From: JAJDYQ01 sp963662865
GTDB lineage: Bacteria; Pseudomonadota; Gammaproteobacteria; JAJDYQ01
Assembly (NCBI GenBank): GCA_963662865.1
Contig: OY759969.1
Location: 2,509,358 to 2,573,357 of the forward strand
DNA length: 64,000 bases
Direction of reading: 5' to 3'
The first letter of the stretch is position 1. Each line of letters starts with the position of its first letter. Shown here piece after piece: positions 28,618 through 38,323 of this stretch. Made by a program: the position numbers and the translations under genes. Below the pieces are notes generated by a model. It made no database searches. It was not told where the DNA came from and saw nothing but the letters and a program-made list of their open reading frames with translations.

Positions 28618-29877
28618 ATGGCTTATGACAAAATTCAAGTTCCGATCAACGGCGAACGTATTGCAGTAAACGAAGATAACAGTTTGGATGTCCCTGATAA
28701 TCCGATAATCCCCTATATCGAAGGTGATGGCATTGGCGCTGATATTAGCCCGGTTATGTTGACCGTCGTGAATGCCGCGGTGGAAAAAGCCTATGGGAGT
28801 GAGCGCAGGATTCACTGGATGGAAGTGTACGCAGGGGAAAAGGCGAATCGGCTTTATGGTGGTGATGTCTGGTTACCGGATGAGACCTTTGATGCGATAA
28901 AAGAATTTGTGGTTTCAATCAAAGGTCCATTAACAACGCCAGTGGGTGGTGGCATTCGTTCCTTGAATGTTACATTGCGTCAAGCCCTTGATTTGTATGT
29001 ATGTCAGCGTCCTATACGTTATTTCACTGGGACGCCCAGTCCACTCAAGGAGCCCGAAAAGACCGATATGGTGATCTTCCGTGAGAACTCTGAGGATATT
29101 TATGCCGGAGTTGAGTGGGAAGAAGGCTCTGATGAAGTAAAAAAGGTCATCAGATTCCTGCGGGAAGAAATGGGCGTACAGAAAATTCGCTTCCCTGAAA
29201 CTTCAGGAATTGGAGTCAAACCTGTCTCATCTGAAGGGACCAAACGTCTGGTTAGAAGAGCCATTCAATATGCGATCAATAATGATCGTACCTCGGTTAC
29301 ACTGGTTCACAAAGGTAATATTATGAAATTTACCGAGGGTGCCTTCAAGCAGTGGGGCTATGACGTGGCAAAAGAAGAGTTTGGGGCGGTTGAACTGGAT
29401 GGAGGCCCGTGGTGCAGCCTTAAGAATCCTAAAACAGGCAATAAGGTGATTGTTAAAGACGTTATCGCGGATGCGATGCTGCAGCAGATTCTCCTGCGAC
29501 CGGAAGAGTCTGACGTAATCGCCACATTGAACCTGAATGGTGACTACATCTCAGATGCTTTGGCCGCTCAGGTCGGTGGTATTGGTATTGCGCCAGGTGC
29601 TAATCTCTCAGATACTGTAGCGATATTTGAAGCCACGCACGGTACTGCCCCGAAGTATGCAGGGCAGGACAAAGTGAATCCGGGTTCAATAATCCTTTCT
29701 GCAGAAATGATGCTGCGCCATATGGGTTGGACCGAAGCAGCAGATTTGATTATTAAAGGTATGGAAGGCGCTATTGCGGCGAAAACAGTCACTTATGATT
29801 TTGATCGCTTGATGGATGGGGCGACCCGATTGAGTTGCTCTGGGTTCGGAGGCGCGGTTACTTCGAATATGGAATAG
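28618..29877 (+). CDS. icd: NADP-dependent isocitrate dehydrogenase
   Basis: The 419-residue product resembles E. coli Icd throughout: [13 protein letters not shown], the Ser-containing phosphorylation and substrate loop [38 protein letters not shown], and the coenzyme region [10 protein letters not shown] followed by [16 protein letters not shown]. It oxidises isocitrate to 2-oxoglutarate in the TCA cycle. Start ATG at 28618 preceded by a purine-rich stretch. clpS-clpA lie downstream on the same strand. Confidence 0.97.
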   Translation: MAYDKIQVPINGERIAVNEDNSLDVPDNPIIPYIEGDGIGADISPVMLTVVNAAVEKAYGSERRIHWMEVYAGEKANRLYGGDVWLPDETFDAIKEFVVSIKGPLTTPVGGGIRSLNVTLRQALDLYVCQRPIRYFTGTPSPLKEPEKTDMVIFRENSEDIYAGVEWEEGSDEVKKVIRFLREEMGVQKIRFPETSGIGVKPVSSEGTKRLVRRAIQYAINNDRTSVTLVHKGNIMKFTEGAFKQWGYDVAKEEFGAVELDGGPWCSLKNPKTGNKVIVKDVIADAMLQQILLRPEESDVIATLNLNGDYISDALAAQVGGIGIAPGANLSDTVAIFEATHGTAPKYAGQDKVNPGSIILSAEMMLRHMGWTEAADLIIKGMEGAIAAKTVTYDFDRLMDGATRLSCSGFGGAVTSNME

Positions 29878-29949
29878 CTGAGACGGACTATTTGAAATTC
29901 ACGGGAACGGTTATATTTACCGGCAATGTATTGCATATCGAAAGAGTTT

Positions 29950-30285
29950 ATGGCGGGTAACGGCGGAGACGAAAGCCATGAAGACGATGGTGGGACAGGC
30001 CTTGTGGCCGAGGTGGTTCGTCCGAAGCTCAAGCCTCCTCCGATGTATAAGGTGGTACTGAACAATGATGATTACACGCCCATGGAATTCGTTGTTCACG
30101 TTTTAGAGGCCTTTTTCGCCATGAGCCGAGAGAAAGCGACGCAGATCATGTTACACGTCCATACACGAGGTAAGGGTATTTGTGGGGTCTTTACCAGGGA
30201 AGTTGCAGAAACTAAGATGGCACAGGTAAATGAATACTCAAAGCAGAATGAGCATCCCTTGTTATGCACTATGGAAAAGGCATAA
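29950..30285 (+). CDS. clpS: ATP-dependent Clp protease adaptor ClpS
   Basis: I choose the ATG at 29950 ([14 protein letters not shown]), giving 111 residues, since ClpS has a short acidic flexible N-terminus followed by the folded core. The core shows [20 protein letters not shown], which carries the N-degron pocket residues, and [20 protein letters not shown]. ClpS delivers N-end rule substrates to ClpA. It lies 47 bp upstream of clpA, as usual. An in-frame ATG at 29926 would add 8 residues. Confidence 0.96.
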   Translation: MAGNGGDESHEDDGGTGLVAEVVRPKLKPPPMYKVVLNNDDYTPMEFVVHVLEAFFAMSREKATQIMLHVHTRGKGICGVFTREVAETKMAQVNEYSKQNEHPLLCTMEKA

Positions 30286-30332
30286 TATTTTTGCGCTGAA
30301 CGTAGATTATAGCTGACTGAGATAGAGAAATT

Positions 30333-32609
30333 ATGCTTGATAAGGAACTCGAGGAATCATTGAATGATACTTTTCGTGATGCCTATGAGCGTAATCATGA
30401 ATTCATTACTCTGGAGCATCTGCTGCTGGCTCTGCTGGATAATCGCACTGCGGGAGACGTGCTTAACGCCTGTGGTGCCGATATTGATTCACTGCGTAAT
30501 GATTTGATGATTTTTATCGCGGAGACGACTCCGTTACTTGCCGACCCGGAAAAGGCTGAGACCCAGCCCACGCTGGGTTTTCAGCGTGTGTTGCAGCGTG
30601 CCGTATTCCACGTTCAATCTCAGGGCAAAGACAAGGTAACCGGAGTCAATGTGCTGGTGGCTCTTTTGGGGGAGAAGGATTCCCAAGCGGTTTACCTGCT
30701 CAACAAGCAGGAGATCACCCGCCTGGATATTATTAGTTATATTTCTCATGGTATGCCGATTAAGGAAGATCAGTACACTGAAAGTACGTCAGATGAAGGA
30801 GAGGATGAAGATGGAGAGGGGCACCGGCAGACAAGCCCTCTGACCCGATTTACAACCGATCTTAATGAGCAGGCAGCACAGGGCAAAATTGATCCTCTGA
30901 TTGGCCGTAAGCATGAAATGGAGCGGACGGCCCAGATACTTTGTCGTCGTCGTAAAAATAATCCATTATTCGTCGGCGAAGCCGGGGTTGGTAAGACTGC
31001 ACTGGCGGAAGGGCTGGCGAAAATGATTGTTGATGGCGATGTCCCGGATATCTTAAAGCCAGCAACAGTTTATGCTCTTGATATCGGTGCACTGGTGGCC
31101 GGAACAAAATACCGTGGGGACTTCGAAAAACGTCTTAAAGGTGTCATATCTGAATTGATGAGTCAGGATCATGCAATTCTTTTTATCGACGAAATACATA
31201 CTATTATCGGCGCTGGTGCGACTTCCGGTAGCGCGATGGATGCCTCCAATCTGATTAAACCGGTGCTCGCCTCAGGTGAATTGAAGTGTATTGGTTCAAC
31301 GACGTATCAGGAATATCGGGGTATTTTTGAGAAAGACCGTGCTTTATCGCGGCGTTTTCAGAAAATTGACGTGGTTGAACCATCCGTCTCTGAAACTATC
31401 GAGATTCTTAAAGGCTTAAAGGAAAACTTCGAAGAGCACCATGAAGTGCGTTTCACACCTAAAGCTCTGCAAACAGCCGTAGAACTGTCATCTCGATACA
31501 TCCATGATCGCCATCAGCCTGACAAGGCCATTGATATTATTGATGAAGCGGGCGCCAGGGAGCGCCTGAAACCGGCATCCAAACGTCGCAAAACGATCGG
31601 TGTGCATGAAATCGAGACGGTGATTGCCAAAATTGCCCGAATTCCTTCCAAAAGTGTTTCGGCCAGCGATAAAAGCACCTTGAAAAATCTGGAGCGTGAT
31701 TTAAGGCTGGTTATATTTGGCCAAAATGAAGCAATATCGACACTAAGTGATGCAATCAAGCTGGCGCGCTCCGGACTCGACAATCCTGAACAGCCTATTG
31801 GCAGTTTCCTTTTTACCGGTCCTACGGGGGTAGGCAAGACCGAGGTGTCCAGACAGTTGGCACGCGAGCTTGGTATCGAATTAATACGATTTGATATGTC
31901 CGAATATATGGAGCGTCACACGGTTTCCAGGCTCATCGGCGCACCTCCCGGTTATGTGGGTTATGACCAGGGAGGACTGTTGACCGAAGCCGTAGTAAAA
32001 AATCCTCACGCCGTCCTTTTATTTGATGAGATAGAGAAGGCGCATCCCGATGTTTTCAATATCCTCCTGCAGGTCATGGACCACGGCAAGCTGACTGATA
32101 ATAGTGGCCGCCAGTCGGATTTTCGCAGTGCTATTATCATTATGACAACCAATGCCGGTGCCACTGAAAGCCAGCGTGCCAGTGTGGGTTTTGTTGCCCA
32201 GGACCATTCGACCGATGCGATGGAGATACTGAAAAAGGTCTTTACGCCGGAGTTTCGCAATCGCCTGGATGCCATTGTCCAATTTAACGGTTTGCCGGAA
32301 GAGCACGTACTCAATGTCGTGGATAAATTTTTGTTTGAGCTGCAATCCCAACTGGACGACAAAAAGGTTATCTTGGAGGTGGATCATTGTGCCAGACAAT
32401 GGATTGCAAAGAAGGGATACGACCAAAAAATGGGCGCACGCCCCATGCGTCGTGTCATTCAGGAGCACATCAAAAAGAAAATTGCCGACGAACTTCTATT
32501 CGGTGAATTGGCGCATGGCGGAAAAATCCTGGTGTCCTGCAAAGATGACGAACTGATTTTTAATTTCGAGGCATTACCGGCAAAGAATAAATCAGCGCAA
32601 ACTGCATAG
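30333..32609 (+). CDS. clpA: ATP-dependent Clp protease ATP-binding subunit ClpA
   Basis: The 758-residue product has an N-terminal ClpS- and substrate-binding domain (1-145), an acidic linker (EGEDEDGEG), and two AAA+ modules: first Walker A GEAGVGKTA near residue 215 with ILFIDEIHTIIGAGA, second Walker A GPTGVGKTE near residue 498 with LLFDEIEKAHPD. It unfolds proteins and feeds them to ClpP. Full length. It is immediately followed (11 bp) by a decayed IS256 fragment, so the downstream neighbour common in this class (infA) has been displaced or lies elsewhere. Confidence 0.97.
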   Translation: MLDKELEESLNDTFRDAYERNHEFITLEHLLLALLDNRTAGDVLNACGADIDSLRNDLMIFIAETTPLLADPEKAETQPTLGFQRVLQRAVFHVQSQGKDKVTGVNVLVALLGEKDSQAVYLLNKQEITRLDIISYISHGMPIKEDQYTESTSDEGEDEDGEGHRQTSPLTRFTTDLNEQAAQGKIDPLIGRKHEMERTAQILCRRRKNNPLFVGEAGVGKTALAEGLAKMIVDGDVPDILKPATVYALDIGALVAGTKYRGDFEKRLKGVISELMSQDHAILFIDEIHTIIGAGATSGSAMDASNLIKPVLASGELKCIGSTTYQEYRGIFEKDRALSRRFQKIDVVEPSVSETIEILKGLKENFEEHHEVRFTPKALQTAVELSSRYIHDRHQPDKAIDIIDEAGARERLKPASKRRKTIGVHEIETVIAKIARIPSKSVSASDKSTLKNLERDLRLVIFGQNEAISTLSDAIKLARSGLDNPEQPIGSFLFTGPTGVGKTEVSRQLARELGIELIRFDMSEYMERHTVSRLIGAPPGYVGYDQGGLLTEAVVKNPHAVLLFDEIEKAHPDVFNILLQVMDHGKLTDNSGRQSDFRSAIIIMTTNAGATESQRASVGFVAQDHSTDAMEILKKVFTPEFRNRLDAIVQFNGLPEEHVLNVVDKFLFELQSQLDDKKVILEVDHCARQWIAKKGYDQKMGARPMRRVIQEHIKKKIADELLFGELAHGGKILVSCKDDELIFNFEALPAKNKSAQTA

Positions 32610-32620
32610 GGAAACTCTGA

Positions 32621-32834
32621 CGCCCGTTCCGCAAACTGACCAGTACCAAAGGCGGGTTTGCCCATGAAAGCAGCTTGCTCAAGTTGTTCTGCCGGCATAG
32701 TCAAAGTCTCTGAACCGTTGGGTGTCCCCGGCAAAAGCTGAAACCTCACGCTCCCGCAATCAGTCGCCCTCTTTGAAGGGTGTCTGGATGATTACATCGC
32801 TTTGTAAATGCGGCTGATACAGAAATTTGAACAC
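32621..32834 (+). pseudogene. Decayed IS256-family transposase C-terminus and IS end (forward)
   Basis: Bases 32621-32807 align with the C-terminal coding part of the remnant at 23.1 kb (RKLTSTKGGFAHESSLLKL, later the FEGCLDDYIAL ending at TAA 32805), but contain frameshifts and stops. Bases 32808-32834 match the shared outer end (CGGCTGATACAGAAATTTGA). The copy points towards the small gene at 32849-33412, tail to tail with another copy on its far side. Confidence 0.8.
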
Positions 32835-32848
32835 CTCTCTTAAAACTG

Positions 32849-33412
32849 TTAAAGCCTTCCAACTCGTCCAATATACTGACCCTTGTAGGTTCTGAAATAT
32901 ATATTGGCTCCTATTTCTTCAGAGTTTTGGTGCGGAAACTCAAATACAACCTCAACCGAACCTTTCTTATTTTTTATCATGGAGACTATTCTTTCATAGA
33001 GCTTTTGCTTTTCGATAATCTTTTCTCTTGCTTTCAAAGTACCTGAATCAGTTTGTGGCATCCTGGCAATTATGAATGAACTGGCTTTATGCTTTAATGG
33101 AAATTTTTCTTGAGGTATAAAGATTTCGAATTGCCCATAATTAGTATAATTTATACTCTTCTCATAAAATATCTTATATCTATAATTTGAAGCATTGTAC
33201 GAATACCCTATCTTCTTGACTCGATCATCATAGGGTAAAACTGTATTTTCGGGTGTGAGTGTAAATTGAAAATTCCTGAATGTGAATCCTTTAGAGTTCG
33301 TATAAGTATGAACATGAATATCTTCATCGGAATAAGCAGAAGAGATACTGAAAAGTAAGTTCGCCAATACAATCATGATTTTCAACATATATCTGTTCCT
33401 ATTTGTTGCCAT
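32849..33412 (-). CDS. Secreted hypothetical protein, AT-rich, between two IS ends
   Basis: The 187-residue product begins with MATNRNRYMLKIMIVLANLL and a hydrophobic stretch ending SISSAYS, a probable signal peptide; an internal ATG (MLKIM) would give a more usual one. The mature part is rich in Tyr, Lys, Asn and Ile with no motif I recognise. Its base composition is clearly AT-rich compared with clpA and xsc on either side, and it is enclosed by two inverted IS256-type remnants, both of which suggest horizontal acquisition. Function unknown. Confidence 0.65.
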   Translation of the reverse strand: MATNRNRYMLKIMIVLANLLFSISSAYSDEDIHVHTYTNSKGFTFRNFQFTLTPENTVLPYDDRVKKIGYSYNASNYRYKIFYEKSINYTNYGQFEIFIPQEKFPLKHKASSFIIARMPQTDSGTLKAREKIIEKQKLYERIVSMIKNKKGSVEVVFEFPHQNSEEIGANIYFRTYKGQYIGRVGRL

Positions 33413-33454
33413 ATAGCGTTATGCCAGAGGTAGTAAAAAGTGAAAAAGGTTCTG

Positions 33455-33660
33455 CACCAGCCACATTTACAAAGCGATGTAATCATCCGGCCGCTCCTCA
33501 AAGTGAATGACTAATTGCGAGAGCGTGAGGTCCCAGGATTTTGTGGTGAACCGCATCAAGTCAGGCAATCGGGTAGATGGTTTCCAGGTCGGCGCTCACG
33601 CCACGTCTGTGGCTCCGGCAGCAGTTTGTCAGCCACTGCGTTAATCGTACCATTAGACAG
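33455..33660 (-). pseudogene. Decayed IS256-family transposase remnant and IS end (reverse)
   Basis: From right to left the minus strand reads TINAVADKLLPEPQTWR, then after a frameshift DLETIYPIA, an in-frame stop, LDAVHHKI, then jumps to the transposase C-terminus and ends with the same DDYIAL-type codons and outer sequence near 33455-33475. About 150 codons are missing between the two parts, and the junction differs from that at 23.1 kb, so the deletions are independent. Non-functional. Confidence 0.78.
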
Positions 33661-33897
33661 CACTATGTTAAATAGCAATCGCCCGTAAGCCATCTCATTA
33701 GCTGAGTAATTTCCAATGAATCAGTCGCTTATTGTGTACTGTCGCCTTGCTCGGTAATCAGGGGCACCGTTTCCTCTTTAATTGCTGATAGATATTGCCG
33801 GTATGATTTGTTTTTTTGCCATAAGCACCTCGGTCTGTGACAGTGATATTGTCTCTTATCAAAGTGTTCGTGAATATTGAACATGGACAGTTTCAGG
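33661..33897. other. Gene-free stretch next to the IS remnant
   Basis: About 237 bp between the transposase remnant and the stop of the IclR-type gene. Only short, implausible frames are present, and no tRNA, terminator or further IS coding sequence could be recognised. It may be further degraded mobile DNA. Confidence 0.4.
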
Positions 33898-34662
33898 TTA
33901 GCTGGCTTGTTCAGCGGATGCCATTTTCGCCGCCGCATGTCGAAGTACCGGTAAGTACTGGCGTAGTTCTGTAACTGATTTTCGCGCCGAAGGTGCATGT
34001 ATTGCGATGGCAAAACTTACATTGTCATCGATTTCGATCACGGGAACAGCAATTGCGACCATGCCTTCCAGGTATTCGCCTGTATCATATCCTACGCCTT
34101 CCTGCTCGATTTTCTGTAACTGGGCTTCGAGCTTTTCACGATTAGTAATGGTGAGTTCGGTATGCCGCGATAAATACAGGCTGTCTAACATTTTTTTGCG
34201 TTTTGGTGGTTTCAGATTGGCAAGAAAGAGCTTGCCGGTTGCCGTACAGTGCAGTGGAAGGTGTGAGCCGACTGGCAGGTGAATGCGGTATGGCCAGTTG
34301 GTTTCCATGCGTTCCAAATATACAATTTCATGCCCTTCCATCACCGTCAGATTGCAGGTTTCTCCGACTTCTTCCGACAGAGACTGCAGGATGGCACCAC
34401 GGTAGGCGTTAATAATCGAGTTGGACAGCGTTGATATGGCCATGTCCTGTAGTCGTTTGCCGCCGGTAAAACGTTTACCGCTTGGTTCACGTTGTAAGAG
34501 ACCCTCGGCTCCAAGTTGCTGGCAGATACGATGTACTGTGGCTTTGGGCAAATCGAGTTCGTCGGCCAGGTAGGCGCTGGATAATGGGCGGTCCGCCTGA
34601 ACGATTTTTTCTATGATATAAAAACCGCGGATCAGTGTGGACTGTGTTTCGTTGTTTTTCAT
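33898..34662 (-). CDS. IclR-family transcriptional regulator
   Basis: The 254-residue product has an N-terminal winged helix (TLIRGFYIIEKIVQ, SSAYLADELDLPKATVHRIC) and a C-terminal effector-binding domain (LHCTATGKLFLANL, GYDTGEYLEGMVAIAVPV). IclR proteins bind palindromic operators and respond to small acids or related metabolites. It is divergent from xsc-pta across a 316-bp AT-rich region with a strong inverted repeat, so it most likely controls sulfoacetaldehyde catabolism, sensing sulfoacetaldehyde, taurine or an upstream sulfonate. This role is inferred from position only. Confidence 0.88.
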   Translation of the reverse strand: MKNNETQSTLIRGFYIIEKIVQADRPLSSAYLADELDLPKATVHRICQQLGAEGLLQREPSGKRFTGGKRLQDMAISTLSNSIINAYRGAILQSLSEEVGETCNLTVMEGHEIVYLERMETNWPYRIHLPVGSHLPLHCTATGKLFLANLKPPKRKKMLDSLYLSRHTELTITNREKLEAQLQKIEQEGVGYDTGEYLEGMVAIAVPVIEIDDNVSFAIAIHAPSARKSVTELRQYLPVLRHAAAKMASAEQAS

Positions 34663-34839
34663 ACCTGTCTGTTTTGCTTTATTGCTGCAGGTGACAGAGT
34701 GACGGTCAATTTTTCAGTTTAGGTTCAATGTTTATGGCCACCTCGCAAGATCCCCGGTACATTGTAGTGATAATCCAAATATAAAGATATAAAAAATCTC
34801 AATATAGTCGGATTCTTGGCATATTCCCCTTAAAACTCT

Positions 34840-34858
34840 AAATTTATGATATAAATTT
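34840..34858. promoter_or_regulatory. Inverted repeat, candidate IclR-type operator upstream of xsc
   Basis: AAATTTAT, three bases, ATAAATTT form a perfect 8-bp palindrome; flanking CTC and GAG extend it with a single extra T on the left. It lies 120 bp before xsc and 178 bp before the regulator gene. A TTGACT box with a possible -10 follows at about 34883-34910, and a small hairpin (GTAGT, loop, ACTAC) at 34930-34945 precedes an AGGAGG ribosome-binding site. Confidence 0.5.
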
Positions 34859-34978
34859 GAGATAAAATCACTCAATTTAGTATTGACTTTTATGTTCAAA
34901 AGATTAATCTGTTTTTTTATGAATAGCCTGTAGTGCTTCGACTACGGCATAAATGAATCAATATCAGGAGGCAGTTCA

Positions 34979-36742
34979 ATGGCACGTATGACACCCAGTG
35001 AAGCGTTTGTAGAGACTCTGGCCGCAAACGGTGTGACTGAAATGTTTGGAATTATGGGTTCCGCGTTTATGGATGCGATGGATATTTTTGCACCGGCCGG
35101 TATTCGCTTGATTCCGGTTGTCCATGAGCAGGGCGCGGCGCATATGGCGGATGGCTATTCGCGTGTGAGTGGTCGCCATGGTGTTTGTATTGGCCAGAAT
35201 GGTCCCGGTGTCTCAAACTGTGTAACGGGTATCGCCGCCGCATATTGGGCGCATTCTCCGGTCGTTATTGTCACGCCCGAGGCCGGTACTATGGGGATAG
35301 GGCTGGGTGGCTTTCAGGAAGCCAATCAATTGCCGATGTTTCAGGAATTTACTAAATATCAGGGGCATGTAAATAATCCAAATCGTATGGCGGAATTTAC
35401 CGGTCGTTGTTTTGATTATGCGATGAGTGAGATGGGGCCGACCCAATTGAATATTCCTCGTGATTACTTTTACGGCGACATCAATGTCGAGATTCCGCAG
35501 CCGCTGCGCCTGGACCGTGGCCCGGGTGGTGATGATTCTCTTGATGCGGCGGCTGACATGCTGGCCGAAGCCAGATTTCCGGTTATTATTTCCGGTGGTG
35601 GCGTAGTGATGACTGATGCCGTTGAGGATTGCAAGGTCCTGGCTGAGCGCCTGGGTTGTCCGGTTGTTAATAGTTATTTGCACAATGATTCATTTCCGGC
35701 TTCGCATCCACAGTGGTGTGGGCCATTGGGTTACCAGGGCTCGAAGGCTGCAATGCAATTGATATTACAGGCTGATGTGGTTGTCGCGTTGGGTTCGCGT
35801 TTGGGGCCATTTGGTACGTTGCCGCAGCATGGTATGGATTACTGGCCGAAAGATGCCAGGATCATTCAGATTGATGCCGATCACAAAATGCTCGGTCTGG
35901 TTAAGAAAATTTCCGTTGGTATCTGTGGTGATGCAGGTGCCGCAGCACGCGCATTAAGCGCCCGCCTCGCTGATCGCACACTGGCATGTGATGCAGACCG
36001 CGATGGTCGTGCCAGAAAAATTGCAGATGAAAAAGCGGCTTGGGAAAAAGAGCTGGATGAGTGGACGCATGAAAAGGACTCATTCTCCTTGGATATGGTG
36101 GCCGAACAGAAAACGGAAGAGGGTAATTATCTGCATCCACGCCAGGTATTGCGTGAGCTGGAAAAGGTAATGCCTGAGGATGCTATGGTTTCAACGGATA
36201 TCGGTAACATCAATTCGGTAGCTAATTCATACCTGCGCTTTGAACATCCGCGTTCGTTCTTTGCGGCCATGAGCTGGGGCAACTGTGGTTATGCCTTTCC
36301 AACCATCATCGGTGCCAAGGCCGCAGCCCCCGATCGTCCTGCAATTTCTTATGCAGGCGATGGTGCTTGGGGTATGAGTATGATGGAAACCCTGACCTGC
36401 GTTCGTCATAATATTCCAGTCACAGCAGTTGTGTTCCATAACCGGCAGTGGGGTGCAGAGAAAAAGAATCAAGTCGATTTCTATGGCCGTCGTTTTGTTG
36501 CCGCTGAACTTGAAAATGAAAGTTGGGCGGAAATCGGTAAGTCAATGGGCGCTGAAGGCGTTCGCGTTGACAGACTCGAAGATGTTGGCCTTGCATTGAA
36601 GAAAGCCGTTGATATGCAGATGAATGAAGATAAAACAACGATTCTTGAGATTATGTGTACTCGTGAGCTGGGTGACCCTTTCCGTAAGGATGCCTTGAGT
36701 AAGCCAGTGCGTCATCTGAAAAAATATAAAGACTACGCATAG
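34979..36742 (+). CDS. xsc: Sulfoacetaldehyde acetyltransferase
   Basis: The 587-residue thiamine-diphosphate enzyme matches the Xsc subgroup (MTPSEAFVETLAANGVTEMFG, IMGSAFMDAMDIF), with the catalytic Glu50 in VVHEQGAAHMADGYSR and the cofactor motif GDGAWGMSMMETL near residue 460. It converts sulfoacetaldehyde and phosphate to acetyl phosphate and sulfite, in catabolism of taurine, isethionate and similar C2 sulfonates. A strong AGGAGG lies 7 bases before the ATG. pta follows by 34 bp, completing the route to acetyl-CoA. No taurine dehydrogenase, transaminase or transporter is in the window. Confidence 0.95.
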   Translation: MARMTPSEAFVETLAANGVTEMFGIMGSAFMDAMDIFAPAGIRLIPVVHEQGAAHMADGYSRVSGRHGVCIGQNGPGVSNCVTGIAAAYWAHSPVVIVTPEAGTMGIGLGGFQEANQLPMFQEFTKYQGHVNNPNRMAEFTGRCFDYAMSEMGPTQLNIPRDYFYGDINVEIPQPLRLDRGPGGDDSLDAAADMLAEARFPVIISGGGVVMTDAVEDCKVLAERLGCPVVNSYLHNDSFPASHPQWCGPLGYQGSKAAMQLILQADVVVALGSRLGPFGTLPQHGMDYWPKDARIIQIDADHKMLGLVKKISVGICGDAGAAARALSARLADRTLACDADRDGRARKIADEKAAWEKELDEWTHEKDSFSLDMVAEQKTEEGNYLHPRQVLRELEKVMPEDAMVSTDIGNINSVANSYLRFEHPRSFFAAMSWGNCGYAFPTIIGAKAAAPDRPAISYAGDGAWGMSMMETLTCVRHNIPVTAVVFHNRQWGAEKKNQVDFYGRRFVAAELENESWAEIGKSMGAEGVRVDRLEDVGLALKKAVDMQMNEDKTTILEIMCTRELGDPFRKDALSKPVRHLKKYKDYA

Positions 36743-36776
36743 TTTTCAATAGTGTGCCAGGCGTGATGTTAAAACA

Positions 36777-37769
36777 ATGGGTATTATTGGGCGTTTACAT
36801 CAAAGGGCCAGTGAAAACATTAAGCGTATAGTCCTGCCCGAGGGTCATGATCCTCGTATCCTGCAAGCCGCAGTAAAAGCATCGCAGGATGGTATCGCTG
36901 ATATTGTCTTTGTTGGCGACAGGCAGCAGATAAATGCCTGTGCTGTAAAATGCAATAGCAATCTTTCTGACGTTACTCTGATTGATCCATCAATGTTCCC
37001 GGACCTGCAAGACTATGCCACTGTATTGCATGAAAAACGGAGGCATAAAGGTGTTACTTTAGAGCAGGCCATAAAGTTCGTTCGTGACCCGCTGGTCTTT
37101 GCGGCTGTGATGACGGCAAAACATGATGCCGATGGTATGGTTGCCGGAGCCGTTTCAACAACAGCCGATGTGGTTCGTACTGCAATACAGGTCGTTGGTA
37201 TGGATGATGCGAGTGATATAGTCTCCAGCTTTTTTTTGATGGTGTTCGACCGACCTTTCCACAATTTGCAGGGGAGCTATATTTTTTCAGACTGTGGCCT
37301 GGTGATTGATCCTGATGCGCAGCAATTAGCCTCAATCACTATTTCCTCCACTCAAAGCGCACGGGCGCTGCTCAATGATGAGCCTCGTGTTGCAATGTTG
37401 TCGTTTTCAACGCAGGGCAGTGCATCTCATGACTGTGTATCACGTGTCGCAAAAGCAACAGAGCTTGTAAGAGAACGTATGCCAGAGTTATTGATTGATG
37501 GTGAGATACAACTCGATGCGGCACTGATTCCTGAAGTTTGTAGTAAGAAAGTCACTGACTCCAAAACCGCGGGGCGCGCCAACGTGTTGATCTTTCCTGG
37601 TCTGGAGGCAGGTAATATTGGCTATAAGATTGCCGAGAGATTCGGTCAGGCGATAGCCATTGGTCCATTACTGCAGGGATTAAAGCGCCCCGTGAGCGAT
37701 TTGTCTCGCGGTTGTTCCGTCGATGATATTTATAGCGTCATCGCAGCGACTTCAGTGCAGGCTGTGTAA
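36777..37769 (+). CDS. pta: Phosphate acetyltransferase (short form)
   Basis: The 330-residue product is the catalytic PTA_PTB domain only, without the long N-terminal DRTGG region of E. coli Pta. It shows RIVLPEGHDPRILQAA, ADGMVAGAVSTTADVVR and NVLIFPGLEAGNIGYK. It converts acetyl phosphate, here presumably from Xsc, to acetyl-CoA. It is 34 bp after xsc on the same strand, as is common in xsc operons. Start ATG 36777. Confidence 0.95.
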   Translation: MGIIGRLHQRASENIKRIVLPEGHDPRILQAAVKASQDGIADIVFVGDRQQINACAVKCNSNLSDVTLIDPSMFPDLQDYATVLHEKRRHKGVTLEQAIKFVRDPLVFAAVMTAKHDADGMVAGAVSTTADVVRTAIQVVGMDDASDIVSSFFLMVFDRPFHNLQGSYIFSDCGLVIDPDAQQLASITISSTQSARALLNDEPRVAMLSFSTQGSASHDCVSRVAKATELVRERMPELLIDGEIQLDAALIPEVCSKKVTDSKTAGRANVLIFPGLEAGNIGYKIAERFGQAIAIGPLLQGLKRPVSDLSRGCSVDDIYSVIAATSVQAV

Positions 37770-37865
37770 GTTCAGAAATCTTTGACGCTCCCTTTAAGCG
37801 AAGATCATGCAGTTACAACATATGAGGCATTGAGTCAGGGAGTTCTATCGGGTGATGGCCCAGGG

Positions 37866-38321
37866 TTAATTCTGGGATATGATTCTCTTTTCGGCATCAT
37901 CTAATTCAGATGGCTGCTGAGGTAATTGCTTGGCTTTCGTTGGCGGCGCAACCAGAATCTCAGTGGTATAGGGTTTATCAAAATTAAAATCAATTTCCAT
38001 GCCGCCGTTTTTTTCATTTATTGTGACTTGTTGCAAGTCAGGTAAGCGCATAGCCAGATATGAGCAGAGTGAAGCCATCATGGGTTCGTTATTGTTTCGC
38101 AGTGCATGAGTCAGATTGGCGGCAACGAATTGTGCACGCTGGTTTTTGTCAGGGTTATCAATTTTTCGATCACCGATAGTAATGCCCTTGATCATTTTTT
38201 CATCCATCTTATCCAAGTAGAGCTCTTGGTGATCCGGTAGTTTTTTATTGCGATCAAATTCCAGTTCCGGATTGTTGTTGTAAATAATCGTCAGCCTGGG
38301 TTGTCCTGCTGAGATATTCAT
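37866..38321 (-). CDS. Hypothetical protein downstream of suhB
   Basis: The product of about 151 residues begins MNISAGQPRLTIIYNNNPEL at an ATG (38321) just after the suhB stop; an overlapping GTG at 38327 is an alternative. It is cytoplasmic and charged, with no signal or membrane helix; recognisable stretches are DEKMIKGITIGDRKID and QFVAANLTHALRNNNEPM. I do not recognise a family. The 2-bp spacing after suhB implies co-translation, which supports its reality but not a function. Confidence 0.7.
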   Translation of the reverse strand: MNISAGQPRLTIIYNNNPELEFDRNKKLPDHQELYLDKMDEKMIKGITIGDRKIDNPDKNQRAQFVAANLTHALRNNNEPMMASLCSYLAMRLPDLQQVTINEKNGGMEIDFNFDKPYTTEILVAPPTKAKQLPQQPSELDDAEKRIISQN

Positions 38322-38323
38322 TG

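Noticed and set aside
33729..34013. Minus-strand frame of 94 codons near the IclR gene end
   Set aside because: Overlaps the IclR coding sequence in another frame, with no plausible start context or domain.
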